The notes: generated from the sequence alone by a model not told the origin. 41,392 bases of DNA from an uncultured Candidatus Altimarinota bacterium (GCA_947311245.1 CAMZKJ010000034.1:1-41392); one strand, 5' to 3'. Numbered from the stretch's first letter, positions 24,993 to 34,045 are shown. Numbers and translations are program-made.

Positions 24993-26039
24993 TTAACTAT
25001 TTTTTAAACTATTTTTTTCAGCTTTTTTTCCTTTTGCTTTTAATTCTGCTTCTTTTAGCTCTTCCTCTTCTCGTTCTTTTCGTAATTGCTCTTGTTGTGC
25101 ATTATATTTATCCGCCGCTTTTTGCTTTTTAAGAGCAACTTTTCGTTTTTTTTCAATTTTTTCTTTTTCTTTTGCTAAAAACACATGTAATCCATCTTTC
25201 CAATCTGGTAATTTTTCTATTACATTATTATTCAATGCTGTAGATAGTGGTCTTTTTGCGATGGTTTCAAATGTTTTAACTGGAATAATTTTTGTTTCAA
25301 ATCCTAAATAATTTTTAATTTCTTCTACAAAGTCAATTCTCGAAACCCCTCCTTTATACTCCTCTCCTCTTTCATTCACTACATGTAAAATTTTATTTTT
25401 TGGTAATTCATCTGAAATAGAAAGCTTAATAACACTTTCTGCAACATCTTGTGTAAACGAAGGACTTCCCCATTCATTTTTTACAATTTTTAATTCTGGA
25501 ACATTTTTCATTAAATGCACCATTTTATTCACAAAATTTTGACCATAAGGACCTGCAAGCCAAGCGGTTCGCAAAACAAATCCTTTGTCATATTTTAGTA
25601 CTTCTTTTTCTCCAAACAATTTATGCATTCCATATTTATTTACCGCAGGAAATTTTTCGGTATCATCATTTTCATTAAACGATTGATTTGTATCTCCAGA
25701 AAAAACATAATCTGTAGAAAAGTGAAACAGTGGAACATTTTCTGTTTTACACGCTTCCACTATATATTTTGGAGCAACCGCATTAATTGCCATAGATAAT
25801 TCTTCTCCTCTTCCCTCTTCGCATTTATCAACAATTGTATATGCCGATGTATTTATAACTGCATCAATATTTTTTTCAGTCAAAACTGTTACAATTTTTT
25901 CCACTATTTCTTCTTCTTTCGTTAAATCAACATTAAATCGAGAAAAAGGAACTATTTCAATATCATCTCGTTCAAGCGAAATATTAAAAATTTCTGCACC
26001 TAACATTCCTTGTGCTCCTAAGAGTAATATTTTTTTCAT
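24993..26039 (-). CDS. rfbD: dTDP-4-dehydrorhamnose reductase-like NAD(P)-dependent enzyme with basic tail
   Basis: The Rossmann start is GAQGMLGAEIFN (8-19), with TSAYTIVDKCEE, STDYVF (108-113) and the catalytic Y136xxxK140 (KYGMHK) of extended short-chain dehydrogenases. WLAGPYGQNFV and the RPLSTALNN segment match RfbD, which makes dTDP-L-rhamnose for surface glycans. Beyond the normal end (about residue 285) is a 60-residue Lys/Glu-rich helical tail, not typical of the family. The first steps of rhamnose synthesis (rfbA-C) are not in the window. It heads the operon with ctpA and glmS. Confidence 0.85.
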   Translation of the reverse strand: MKKILLLGAQGMLGAEIFNISLERDDIEIVPFSRFNVDLTKEEEIVEKIVTVLTEKNIDAVINTSAYTIVDKCEEGRGEELSMAINAVAPKYIVEACKTENVPLFHFSTDYVFSGDTNQSFNENDDTEKFPAVNKYGMHKLFGEKEVLKYDKGFVLRTAWLAGPYGQNFVNKMVHLMKNVPELKIVKNEWGSPSFTQDVAESVIKLSISDELPKNKILHVVNERGEEYKGGVSRIDFVEEIKNYLGFETKIIPVKTFETIAKRPLSTALNNNVIEKLPDWKDGLHVFLAKEKEKIEKKRKVALKKQKAADKYNAQQEQLRKEREEEELKEAELKAKGKKAEKNSLKNS

Positions 26040-26077
26040 AATTATTTTTTATAAATTTTTTTATAACTTACTACAGT

Positions 26078-26105
26078 ATTATAAGTATAACAAAAAGTTT
26101 ATAAA
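26078..26105 (-). promoter_or_regulatory. promoter of the rfbD-ctpA-glmS operon
   Basis: TTTATA (26100-26105) and TATAAT (26078-26083) on the minus strand are 16 bases apart, 39 bases before the rfbD start. Confidence 0.5.
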
Positions 26106-26120
26106 ATTTGATATTCAAAA

Positions 26121-26150
26121 TTTACAAACTTTTTTTTCATGTGATACGAT
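26121..26150 (+). promoter_or_regulatory. promoter of the fumarase gene
   Basis: TTTACA (26121-26126) and TACGAT (26145-26150) are 18 bases apart and lie 51 bases before the start codon. It diverges from the rfbD promoter. Confidence 0.5.
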
Positions 26151-26200
26151 ACTTATCGCATATTTCAGCCTATATATAGATTTCTTAATAACTGCACATA

Positions 26201-27676
26201 ATGTTTATTTTTCCACAAATTTTAGATCTCATAAAAAATGTTTCTACAACTCTTCCAAAAGATGTTCAAGACGCATTACACAATGCACGAAAAATAGAAA
26301 AAAAAGACAATATTGCCGCAAATATTTCACTTGATATTATCAATAAGAATATTGATATTTCCGCATTTGAAAAAGTTCCAATGTGCCAAGACACAGGATT
26401 TCCAACTTTTTTTGTTGCATATAATCCAAAGCTTCATGCAAATAGAATTAACGAAGAATACATTATTGAACAAATTAAAAAAGCGGTAAAAATGGCAACA
26501 AAAAATGGATTACTTCGACCAAATGCAGTAGATTCATTAACCGGAAAAAATTCTGGAACAAATTTAGGAGACGATTATCCGAAAATTATATTCGAGAAAA
26601 ATTTTGACTTACAATTAAATGAAATACAATTAAAATTAATTTTAAAAGGAGGAGGAAGCGAAAATGTTTCTGACCAATTTGCCCTGCCCGCAAAAACAGA
26701 TTTTGGACGAGCTGGTCGAGATATTGAAGGTGTGAAAAAAGCAGTATTACAAATTGTAAAAAACGCAGAAGGAAAAGGGTGTGCTCCAGGAATTTTAGGA
26801 ATTCATATTGGTGGAGACCGAGGAACTGGATACGACAAAGCAAAAAAAAACTTATTTACTCCTTTGTTTGAAAAAAATACAAATGAAATTTTAGAAACAT
26901 TAGAAAATGAAATTTTAACAGAAGCAAATAAACTCAATATTGGACCCATGGGATTTGGCGGAAAATCTACAATTTTATCTTGCAGTGTTTCTGCTTCACA
27001 CAGACTCCCCGCTAGTTTCTTTGTAACCGTTGTATATAATTGCTGGGCGTTGCGACGAGCAGAAATTATAATAAATTTAGAATCTGGAAAAGTGCAAAAA
27101 TCAGAGAAATATAACAATCCAGAAAATAAAAACATAACAAATGAAATGAAAGATTTAGATTTTTCTCAAGCAAAAAAACTGAATTTTCCAATTACAAGTG
27201 AAGATGTTAAAAAATTAGAAATGGGAGATATCATCTTACTTTCTGGAAAAATTTATACAGGAAGAGACACTCTTCATCACGCAGTTGTAGAAGAAGCATT
27301 AGAGTTACCCATAGATATTTCTGGTTCGGCAATTTATCATTGTGGGCCAATTATGAAACAAAATAAAAATGGAGAATGGTATGCACATTCAGCAGGACCA
27401 ACTACATCAATTCGAGAAGACCCCTATCAAACAGATTTTATTGAAAAAACAGGAGTAAAAGCCGTGATTGGAAAAGGAAATATGGGAGACAAAACTCTTG
27501 CTGGATTACGAAAAAACAATGCGGTATATCTCCATGCCATTGGTGGAGCTGCAACAATTTATGCAAAAAGCATTACAAAAGTACATGATGTACATTTTTT
27601 AGAAGAATTTGGAATGCCCGAAGCATTATGGGAAATAGAAATTCAAGATTTTCCTGTTCGAGTAACTATGATTTAA
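26201..27676 (+). CDS. class I (iron-sulfur) fumarate hydratase
   Basis: The enzyme interconverts fumarate and malate using a [4Fe-4S] cluster. The 491-residue protein holds both the alpha part (residues about 5-285) and the beta part (about 330-485) in one chain, as in FumA-type proteins. Candidate cluster cysteines are C62 (MCQDTGFP), C194 (GCAPGILGIHIGGDRG) and C261 (SCSVSASHRLPA). The beta part has KIYTGRDTLHHAV, YHCGPI, SAGPTTSIRED and GKGNMG. Tartrate dehydratase is the close alternative. It stands alone with its own promoter; no other TCA-cycle gene is in the window. Confidence 0.92.
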   Translation: MFIFPQILDLIKNVSTTLPKDVQDALHNARKIEKKDNIAANISLDIINKNIDISAFEKVPMCQDTGFPTFFVAYNPKLHANRINEEYIIEQIKKAVKMATKNGLLRPNAVDSLTGKNSGTNLGDDYPKIIFEKNFDLQLNEIQLKLILKGGGSENVSDQFALPAKTDFGRAGRDIEGVKKAVLQIVKNAEGKGCAPGILGIHIGGDRGTGYDKAKKNLFTPLFEKNTNEILETLENEILTEANKLNIGPMGFGGKSTILSCSVSASHRLPASFFVTVVYNCWALRRAEIIINLESGKVQKSEKYNNPENKNITNEMKDLDFSQAKKLNFPITSEDVKKLEMGDIILLSGKIYTGRDTLHHAVVEEALELPIDISGSAIYHCGPIMKQNKNGEWYAHSAGPTTSIREDPYQTDFIEKTGVKAVIGKGNMGDKTLAGLRKNNAVYLHAIGGAATIYAKSITKVHDVHFLEEFGMPEALWEIEIQDFPVRVTMI

Positions 27677-27703
27677 ATATTTATTTTTTAATTTATTGTT
27701 TTT

Positions 27704-28666
27704 TTATTTGATGTTTGGAGCTCTATAAATTCCTTCTAATTTTTTCAGTAATTTTTGTTGTTGTCGCAATAATTGAAAAAAACTAAAGAACGATGAAATA
27801 TCTAATGCATCTATTGTTTTATCTAAATCTTCTGCAATATACAATAATTTCTCTTCAGGACTAGATTGCTTAAAATCATCTAAATTCTCTATAATCATAC
27901 TGCTTACTCCTTTTGGAAGGTCTTTAACCGATTTATTTAAGCTGTATAATTTATTCAAAATTTGGTCTTCATTTAAATTTTCTAAAACTTCTTGCTGTTC
28001 TGTATTTACACGAAAATCCACTGAATTTGTTTTTTTTGTTTCTTCTACAACAATATTTTTATTAACTGTCGCAACCTCAACCTCTGCTTCTTTATTTTGT
28101 TTCCTGACTTCAGCTGTATTTTTAACTTTCTCAGTAATTTCCATAATTTTTACTAAAGTCTTTGCTCCCACATCTCCATCAGCTTTCAATCCATATGTTT
28201 CTTGAAATGTTCGTACCGCTCTTGCTGTAATATTTCCATAAATACCATCTAAATCTGCTCCAGCTTCAGAACCGAATTCATAAAAATGCTTTTCTGGATT
28301 TGAATTAGGAATAACTAAATCAGATAATACTTTTTGTAACGCCAATGTATGCAATCGTGTATATGTATGAACAGTGCTCCACCCTCTATTTTTAAATTGA
28401 AAATCATTTTGCATATCAGACAAAATTTTCACAGATTCATCAAAAGTAATACCTTTTTGCGTTTCTGTATCTCCAGCAACTGCAGATTTTAATGCTGTAT
28501 ATTTGTCAGTACTATCAGAACGCACATCTGCAATTTCTAGTTGAATTTTTTCATTAAATGCATTTTCTATTTCTGCATTAGAACCATTATTTGCAGGTGC
28601 AAATGCTGGACTATTCAAATATACAAGTCTACACTCGAAGTGTGAAGTGTGAAGTGTGAATACCAT
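27704..28666 (-). CDS. peptidoglycan-binding domain protein
   Basis: The 320-residue protein contains one clear PG_binding_1 domain (about 140-195: DGIYGNITARAVRTFQETYGLKADGDVGAKTLVKI). Helical and coiled-coil regions flank it. No good signal peptide is seen, though a moderately hydrophobic N-terminus exists. An in-frame stop two codons upstream fixes the ATG at 28666 as the first possible start. Codons 3-9 are encoded by a 7-base tandem repeat. A good promoter lies 33 bases upstream. Confidence 0.75.
   Translation of the reverse strand: MVFTLHTSHFECRLVYLNSPAFAPANNGSNAEIENAFNEKIQLEIADVRSDSTDKYTALKSAVAGDTETQKGITFDESVKILSDMQNDFQFKNRGWSTVHTYTRLHTLALQKVLSDLVIPNSNPEKHFYEFGSEAGADLDGIYGNITARAVRTFQETYGLKADGDVGAKTLVKIMEITEKVKNTAEVRKQNKEAEVEVATVNKNIVVEETKKTNSVDFRVNTEQQEVLENLNEDQILNKLYSLNKSVKDLPKGVSSMIIENLDDFKQSSPEEKLLYIAEDLDKTIDALDISSFFSFFQLLRQQQKLLKKLEGIYRAPNIK
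28637..28660. repeat. 7-base tandem repeat, about 3.4 copies
   Basis: The unit GAAGTGT repeats three full times plus GAA on the plus strand, covering codons about 3-10 of the peptidoglycan-binding gene. Because 7 is not a multiple of 3, gain or loss of a unit would shift the frame. Confidence 0.9.
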
Positions 28667-28698
28667 ACATTAGGTTAAAATAAAAGAATTTTCTAATT

Positions 28699-28727
28699 AT
28701 TATAATTTAAAAAAATATATTTTGCAA
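28699..28727 (-). promoter_or_regulatory. promoter of the peptidoglycan-binding gene
   Basis: TTGCAA (28722-28727) and TATAAT (28699-28704) on the minus strand are exactly 17 bases apart, 33 bases before the start codon. Confidence 0.65.
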
Positions 28728-28750
28728 AGCTTTTATTTTCAATATTTATA

Positions 28751-29470
28751 TTATTTTGTCTTACTACTCGAATAAATAGAAGTTCCAATATAAAATACAA
28801 GAATAAAAAATATTATAGATTTTACTATCATAGAAGAATCTATAAACAGCTGAAACAGTAATAATAATAATTCATTTAATTTATGTGCCATTTCTCCCAT
28901 AAAAATAAAAAATGGAGAAATAAAATAATCACTCATTCCTTTGTCCCAAAAGAGAAAATATGAAAGTAAAGTAAATACCGTTAGCATAGAAACCGTGTAC
29001 AAAAATAATTTATTTGCAAAAATAATAGTATCTTCATTCATTTCTCCATTTTGCCCTTCAACCATAGACATGAGAATTAAAAATAAAACACTCCAGGAAA
29101 ATACAATTGCAGTTAAAACATTTTGACCCGTAAAATAAAAAACAACCCACTCTGCGACAATAGCGATAATTGCTTTTGGCAAAAAGTGAAAATAATGGAT
29201 TTGTGCTGTAAATTTTACAAATTTCAAAAACCATCGATAATAAAAAGGTAGTTGCTCAATTTTTCTATTTTCTAAAAATAAGGCTCCAAAGTTTACTGGA
29301 AGCAATACAGCATCTAGAACTTTTTGAAAAACGGTTCGTTGTTCATTTTGTTTTTGTTTTTTTCGTAACCAAAAAATAAGAAGCATTAATATAATCATTA
29401 ACACTCCAATAATAATGAAACTATTCACATTTCCAGAACTTACACTTTTTTCAATAATTTCTTTTGTCAT
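28751..29470 (-). CDS. multi-spanning membrane protein of unknown function
   Basis: No family recognised. The 239-residue protein has about five hydrophobic segments: residues 18-36 (FIIIGVLMIILMLLIFWL), two around 98-135, one near 155-172 and one at the C-terminus (SIIFFILVFYIGTSIY). A basic stretch after the first helix suggests a cytosolic loop. It starts 36 bases after the VF530-like gene on the same strand, so it probably belongs to the porG transcript. Confidence 0.6.
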   Translation of the reverse strand: MTKEIIEKSVSSGNVNSFIIIGVLMIILMLLIFWLRKKQKQNEQRTVFQKVLDAVLLPVNFGALFLENRKIEQLPFYYRWFLKFVKFTAQIHYFHFLPKAIIAIVAEWVVFYFTGQNVLTAIVFSWSVLFLILMSMVEGQNGEMNEDTIIFANKLFLYTVSMLTVFTLLSYFLFWDKGMSDYFISPFFIFMGEMAHKLNELLLLLFQLFIDSSMIVKSIIFFILVFYIGTSIYSSSKTK

Positions 29471-29506
29471 ACATTTGTCATAAATATTTATTACATATAA
29501 ATAAAC

Positions 29507-29737
29507 CTATTCCGTAAAATTTTTCACCCATAATTTTTCAACTTTTTCTCTCGCCCATGGTGTTTTTCTTAAAAATTTTAATGCCGATGTAATTGTAGGA
29601 TCAAACATAAAGCATCGAACTTTTACATGTTCCGCCAAGTATTCAAATCCAAGAGTATCTTCAAAATCTTCTAAAATCATTTTAAGAGTAATATTTTGAA
29701 GTGGATTATTTGTATTACTATTTTCTGTTAAATTCAT
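29507..29737 (-). CDS. VF530/DUF2132 family small protein
   Basis: The 76-residue protein matches the DUF2132 pattern: NPLQNITLKMILEDF, then AEHVKVRCFMFDPTITSALKFLRKTPWAREKVEKLW. VF530 from Vibrio fischeri has a known DNA-binding-like helical fold, but the cellular function is unknown. It lies 9 bases after the PorG-like gene, an unusual pairing. Confidence 0.85.
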   Translation of the reverse strand: MNLTENSNTNNPLQNITLKMILEDFEDTLGFEYLAEHVKVRCFMFDPTITSALKFLRKTPWAREKVEKLWVKNFTE

Positions 29738-29746
29738 AATATTTTA

Positions 29747-30331
29747 TTATTTACTTACTTTTATAACATTTTCATACCCTTTTCGTAAGGCTGAAATATT
29801 TCCATCTACAATTTTTTGAGGAAATGTTTTTGCCAAAAATTCTGTTAAATGTATTGCAAATGTGTCTATATCAGTCAATCCTGATACTTTAATTAAAGCA
29901 CCAAGCATTGGGACATTTGGAATATTTCTCCCAATTATTTTTTTTGAAATATCCGTTGCATCGAGATGCCACACATTTCCAGAAAATTTTTCTGAAAATT
30001 TAGTTTTTTCTTGTGCTGTATTTATCAATAAATCTTCCGTAATACCGCGTGTAATATCAGAATAATCTAACTCTGTTGGATTTATTAGAGTTGTATCGAG
30101 CAATAATGCAATTTCTGGTTTTTCTACATGATGCGTTACTATAATTTTTTCCGATGAAAATCTATTATATGCTGTAACTGGAGCTCCTCGTTTTTCCGAA
30201 CCAAAATCTGGAAACGATTGAGAATGATATTCTGTATATTTTCCAATAATTTCACATAATGCATTTGCCGCAGTAATTGCCCCAAGCCCAGCTCGTGAGT
30301 GCCATCTAATACTAAGATCTTTTTTTTTCAT
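29747..30331 (-). CDS. 2-oxoacid:ferredoxin oxidoreductase gamma subunit-like protein (PorG type)
   Basis: The 194-residue protein matches the gamma domain of pyruvate/2-oxoacid:ferredoxin oxidoreductase: RWHSRAGLGAITAANALCEI at the N-terminus, then YHSQSFPDFGSEKRGAPVTAYNRFS and the NVPMLGALIKVSG segment. In normal complexes it works with alpha, beta and delta subunits to turn pyruvate and CoA into acetyl-CoA with ferredoxin reduction. None of those are adjacent here. It heads a minus-strand operon behind a very good promoter. Confidence 0.85.
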   Translation of the reverse strand: MKKKDLSIRWHSRAGLGAITAANALCEIIGKYTEYHSQSFPDFGSEKRGAPVTAYNRFSSEKIIVTHHVEKPEIALLLDTTLINPTELDYSDITRGITEDLLINTAQEKTKFSEKFSGNVWHLDATDISKKIIGRNIPNVPMLGALIKVSGLTDIDTFAIHLTEFLAKTFPQKIVDGNISALRKGYENVIKVSK

Positions 30332-30361
30332 AAATTATAGCGTTATAAAAACTGATAATTA

Positions 30362-30390
30362 ATTATAAATAATTATTAATACTGTATCAA
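30362..30390 (-). promoter_or_regulatory. promoter of the porG operon
   Basis: TTGATA (30385-30390) and TATAAT (30362-30367) on the minus strand are 17 bases apart, 30 bases before the start codon. Confidence 0.7.
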
Positions 30391-30467
30391 AATATATACC
30401 AAAACGAAAACGGATATGATACAATCTAAATATTTATTATAGAATATAAAATATTTATTTTACGAAG

Positions 30468-31541
30468 TTGAAGTTCATGAATTTTTTAAAAAATCTTATT
30501 GCAAATTTTTACTATTTTATTCTTGATACAATAGATATTGCGAAACAATATTCTACATTTTTAATAATTGGATTTGTTCTTCTTTCTGGAAGTTTTATTA
30601 TTTTTCGAGAATTTTTTTACTTTGGAACTCTTACCATTAATATAAACGAAGAAAATACAAAAATAATTATAGATGGAGACAGTACAAATTTAGAAGATGA
30701 AAGTTTTACAACATGTGAAAACAATAAATGTGAAATAAAACTATCCCCTAATACACACAAAATTTTTATTCAAAAAGATGGTTTTACAACCGATTTTATA
30801 CAAGTAGATATACATTTACAAAAAAATACTGAAAAATTTATTCAGTTAAAACCCAATATTACAACAATTAAAAACACAACATTTCACGAATTTTCTGGAG
30901 TACATTTCCCATTACAAAAATCTAAAATCTCCAAACAAGTGTCAGGTTTTTCTATTACAAAGAATAAAAATTCTGGTGATACAAATTATCTTTTTTATAA
31001 ACAAACTCCATTATTTCCTCTATTAGACGAAAATCCTATTTTTGTTTCAACTGATGAAATTGGAAGAAATACATTTATTGTTTCAAAAGATAAAGTTATT
31101 GCATTTGATATGCAAAACAAAACTACACATTTAAGTATACAGCACGATATTACTGCATTTTCTCCTCAATCTGATGGAACATATTTAATCAACGACAATA
31201 CTCATTTTTTAAGTGTGGCAGAATTTGATAGAGGTCATACACCAGAAAACCAAGCAATTCCAATTGAGGATACTGGAAATAACATAATCAACTCAGATAA
31301 ATTACAATATCTCTGTCTTACTCCAAACGAAAAACTCGTTTTTATTGGAAAAAATCCCAAGAGTAGTCAATATAATGAAATATCTGTTTATGTAGCTCAT
31401 AATTTCAGCCTTCGACAATATGAAGAAAAAACTGTTCTTACTAATATTTCAACATATGATGTTTCGCATATTCAATGTATTACCGATCATAAAATAAATA
31501 TTTTTTTAAAAGATAAAACTGCATATACTGTTACTTTTTAA
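30468..31541 (+). CDS. membrane-anchored protein with PEGA-like domain
   Basis: The 357-residue protein has one membrane helix (about 29-52, STFLIIGFVLLSGSFIIFREFF), then a PEGA-like beta domain (about 53-125: GTLTININEENTKIIIDGDS ... CEIKLSPNTHKIFIQKDGFTTDF). PEGA domains occur at bacterial surfaces. The remaining 230 residues have repeating short strands (FVSTDEIGRNTFIVSKDKVIAFDM ... ), perhaps a beta-propeller. It ends 22 bases before the PabB/TrpE-type gene and probably shares its transcript. Confidence 0.65.
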   Translation: MKFMNFLKNLIANFYYFILDTIDIAKQYSTFLIIGFVLLSGSFIIFREFFYFGTLTININEENTKIIIDGDSTNLEDESFTTCENNKCEIKLSPNTHKIFIQKDGFTTDFIQVDIHLQKNTEKFIQLKPNITTIKNTTFHEFSGVHFPLQKSKISKQVSGFSITKNKNSGDTNYLFYKQTPLFPLLDENPIFVSTDEIGRNTFIVSKDKVIAFDMQNKTTHLSIQHDITAFSPQSDGTYLINDNTHFLSVAEFDRGHTPENQAIPIEDTGNNIINSDKLQYLCLTPNEKLVFIGKNPKSSQYNEISVYVAHNFSLRQYEEKTVLTNISTYDVSHIQCITDHKINIFLKDKTAYTVTF

Positions 31542-31563
31542 AATATTTTACTTATAAAAATAC

Positions 31564-33000
31564 ATGCAAAAACAATTTTATTTCAGATCTGCAACAAACA
31601 CAGAAAATAAAAATATGTATATTTCTCCTCTTGATGTATATGAATTTTTAAATACACAAAATTTATGCAAAGAATTACTATATTCAGGAACAGAAAGAGG
31701 AAAGTATTCATTTTTACCACTGGATAATCATAGAGAATTACGAGAAGAAAACTCTGAAATAAATAATTTTTCCAATATAAAAAATGTAGAAAAATATTTT
31801 ATAAAAAAACAAAAAGAATATAATTTACATTCTTTTACTCTGAACATTCCATATTGTGGAGGTCTTATTTCTGCATTTAGCTATGATTACGCATTAGAAA
31901 ATAACACGCAAAACAATACTGCATATTTTGCATTTTCAGATGTATTTCTTGTATTTGATCATGAAAAAAAAGAAATTTTAATATGTGGCTGGTTCGATAA
32001 TGAAATTTTTTGGAAACAATATTCTCAAAGAATTATAGAGCAAATACAAAAACTAGAAAAAAAAATAATACAATTAGAAAAACAAGAGAGTTACAATAAT
32101 ACACGTATAGAAAATATAAAATTTAAAAATATTATTTCAAAAAAACAATATTTCCAAGCGTTTCATACTATTCAAAAAGAAATTGTACGAGGAAATAGTT
32201 TTCAAATAAATTTATCGCAAGGATTTACTGCCGAAAAACCACAAGAAGTCTCTGCCTTTGAAATTTTTAAAAAAGCCACTGTTAAAAATCCCGCACCTAT
32301 GATGTGTTTTATAGAATGGGAACAAAACAAAGGCAACAAAAAAAATAAAAAATCTATTATTTCATGCAGTCCAGAACGATTATTTTCACTCAATAAACAG
32401 CGAAAAATGTTTACACAGCCTATTGCAGGAACCCGAAAATTAACACACAACACAATACAAGATGAAAAACTAGAACACGAATTAAAAAATTCTGCAAAAG
32501 AAACAGCTGAACACTCTATGATTGTAGATTTATTACGAAATGATTTTGGAAAAATTGCAGAATTTGGAAGTGTGAAAATAACAGAATTTGCACGCATAGA
32601 AAAATATGCAACAGTTATGCATTTGGTAACAGATATAGAAGCAACATTACCCAAAAGTAAATCTGCATTTGATGTATTTTCAGCAACTTTTCCCGGTGGA
32701 ACAATTACAGGGACTCCAAAAAAAGAAACTATAAAAATTTTAGAACAAGAAGAAATTCGAAAAAGAGGATATTATTGCGGTTCAGTAGGATATTTTTCCT
32801 TAGATGGACAAGCTGATTTTAATATTTTAATTCGAACACTCGAACAAACAGAAAATGAATTGTATGGGCGTGCAGGTGGCGGAATTGTATACGGAGCAAA
32901 TGCAGAAAATGAATACCTAGAAAGTTTGCACAAATGGGCAGGAATTACAAAAATCTTTTCTCAAAATAATTGTACGACACATACGACAACACAGTCGTAA
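31564..33000 (+). CDS. pabB: chorismate-binding enzyme: aminodeoxychorismate / anthranilate synthase component I
   Basis: The 478-residue protein carries the chorismate-utilising core: QYFQAFHTIQKEIVRGNSFQINLSQ, SPERLFSL, QPIAGTRK, IVDLLRNDFGKIAEFGSVK, HLVTDIEA, FPGGTITGTPK and GGGIVYGA. FPGGTITG favours PabB, but PIAGT (Ala, where E. coli PabB has the catalytic Lys of PIKGT) is the TrpE-like state, so anthranilate synthase is possible. No glutaminase subunit lies nearby. The last 13 residues lie antisense to the end of the acyltransferase gene. With the DAHP synthase gene it implies some aromatic or folate metabolism. Confidence 0.82.
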   Translation: MQKQFYFRSATNTENKNMYISPLDVYEFLNTQNLCKELLYSGTERGKYSFLPLDNHRELREENSEINNFSNIKNVEKYFIKKQKEYNLHSFTLNIPYCGGLISAFSYDYALENNTQNNTAYFAFSDVFLVFDHEKKEILICGWFDNEIFWKQYSQRIIEQIQKLEKKIIQLEKQESYNNTRIENIKFKNIISKKQYFQAFHTIQKEIVRGNSFQINLSQGFTAEKPQEVSAFEIFKKATVKNPAPMMCFIEWEQNKGNKKNKKSIISCSPERLFSLNKQRKMFTQPIAGTRKLTHNTIQDEKLEHELKNSAKETAEHSMIVDLLRNDFGKIAEFGSVKITEFARIEKYATVMHLVTDIEATLPKSKSAFDVFSATFPGGTITGTPKKETIKILEQEEIRKRGYYCGSVGYFSLDGQADFNILIRTLEQTENELYGRAGGGIVYGANAENEYLESLHKWAGITKIFSQNNCTTHTTTQS

Positions 33001-34045
33001 TAAGACTGATTAATAAAAACTGTAATCCAACTGAAATTCCGACACTACTCAAGAGTTCCGATTTTTTATAAACCAGCGAAATAACCGCAAAATGGAATAT
33101 ATATATTCCATATGAAATGGCTCCAAACCACGATAACAACGTTGTTATACTATTATTTTTTATAAAACTTTCATCATTCGTTTCAACAAAACCATATAAT
33201 AATCCTGCGAATCCAAGTGCTGTTGCCGTGTGTAAAAATACTTGTAACAACAAAATATCTCTAAAGTTCGATTGATATACAAAAAATAAATAACTCGAAA
33301 TAAGTACTACAATACTCGAAATACATACAATTGCTATATTTTTGAAATTTCTCGTTATTTGAATAACTTGAGTCTTATTTTTTGTATACACATATGCCAA
33401 AATAATTCCTATAAAAAATTGATCTAACCTTCCCCATAATTGCTCTGAATATATTATTTTTAAATGAGAATCTATTTCTGGATTTTCCTGAAAATAATAA
33501 AACAAAAAAGCTCTATACAAAAAACTCAGAAAAACCAACACTGAAAAAAGAGTAAAAAACTTTTTCATATTTTTTTTTGCATATATAATCCAAACCATTG
33601 GCAATACAATATAAAATGCCATTTCTATAGAGATACTCCATGTTACAGGGTTAATAGTTGAATAAAACTGTGGAAAAAACCCATTGAAAAAAAAGATATG
33701 AGAAAATAAATCAGTAATATTAAAAAGTGTTATTTCTGAAAAATCTGTTTGAATTCCCCAAAAAATAAAAGTGGTAGCGAGAGCAAGCGGGGCAATTCTT
33801 TTTACTCTTTTCAAAAAAAAATGAGAAAAACTTTTTGAATTCCATAACGAAAGAGTTATCAAAAATCCAGATAAAACAAAAAATAAATCGACCCCAACAT
33901 GCCCAATACTCAAGACAGAAAACATATTTGAAAGACCAAGAAGTTCGGTTGAATAAAATGTATAAAAATGAAACAGCAATACAAGTATTGCTGCTATTCC
34001 ACGGAAGACATCGAGGTTTTTAATAGTTTTCATTTTCTGCATCAA
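32945..34045 (-). CDS. acyltransferase family 3 (OafA/NodX type) membrane protein
   Basis: The 366-residue protein begins with the family signature LDVFRGIAAILVLLFHFY and GHVGVDLFFVLSGFLIT, and has about ten membrane helices. The late segment WSISIEMAFYIVLP holds the conserved Glu. The C-terminus SYNYFEKRFL is the usual end. Such enzymes O-acylate glycans or other surface molecules. It begins 28 bases after the ABC-F gene on the same strand and overlaps the end of pabB by 56 bases tail to tail. Confidence 0.88.
   Translation of the reverse strand: MMQKMKTIKNLDVFRGIAAILVLLFHFYTFYSTELLGLSNMFSVLSIGHVGVDLFFVLSGFLITLSLWNSKSFSHFFLKRVKRIAPLALATTFIFWGIQTDFSEITLFNITDLFSHIFFFNGFFPQFYSTINPVTWSISIEMAFYIVLPMVWIIYAKKNMKKFFTLFSVLVFLSFLYRAFLFYYFQENPEIDSHLKIIYSEQLWGRLDQFFIGIILAYVYTKNKTQVIQITRNFKNIAIVCISSIVVLISSYLFFVYQSNFRDILLLQVFLHTATALGFAGLLYGFVETNDESFIKNNSITTLLSWFGAISYGIYIFHFAVISLVYKKSELLSSVGISVGLQFLLISLITTVLSYVSYNYFEKRFL

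Noticed and set aside
26803-27135. 110-codon minus-strand ORF within the fumarase gene
   Set aside because: Antisense shadow of a conserved enzyme gene.
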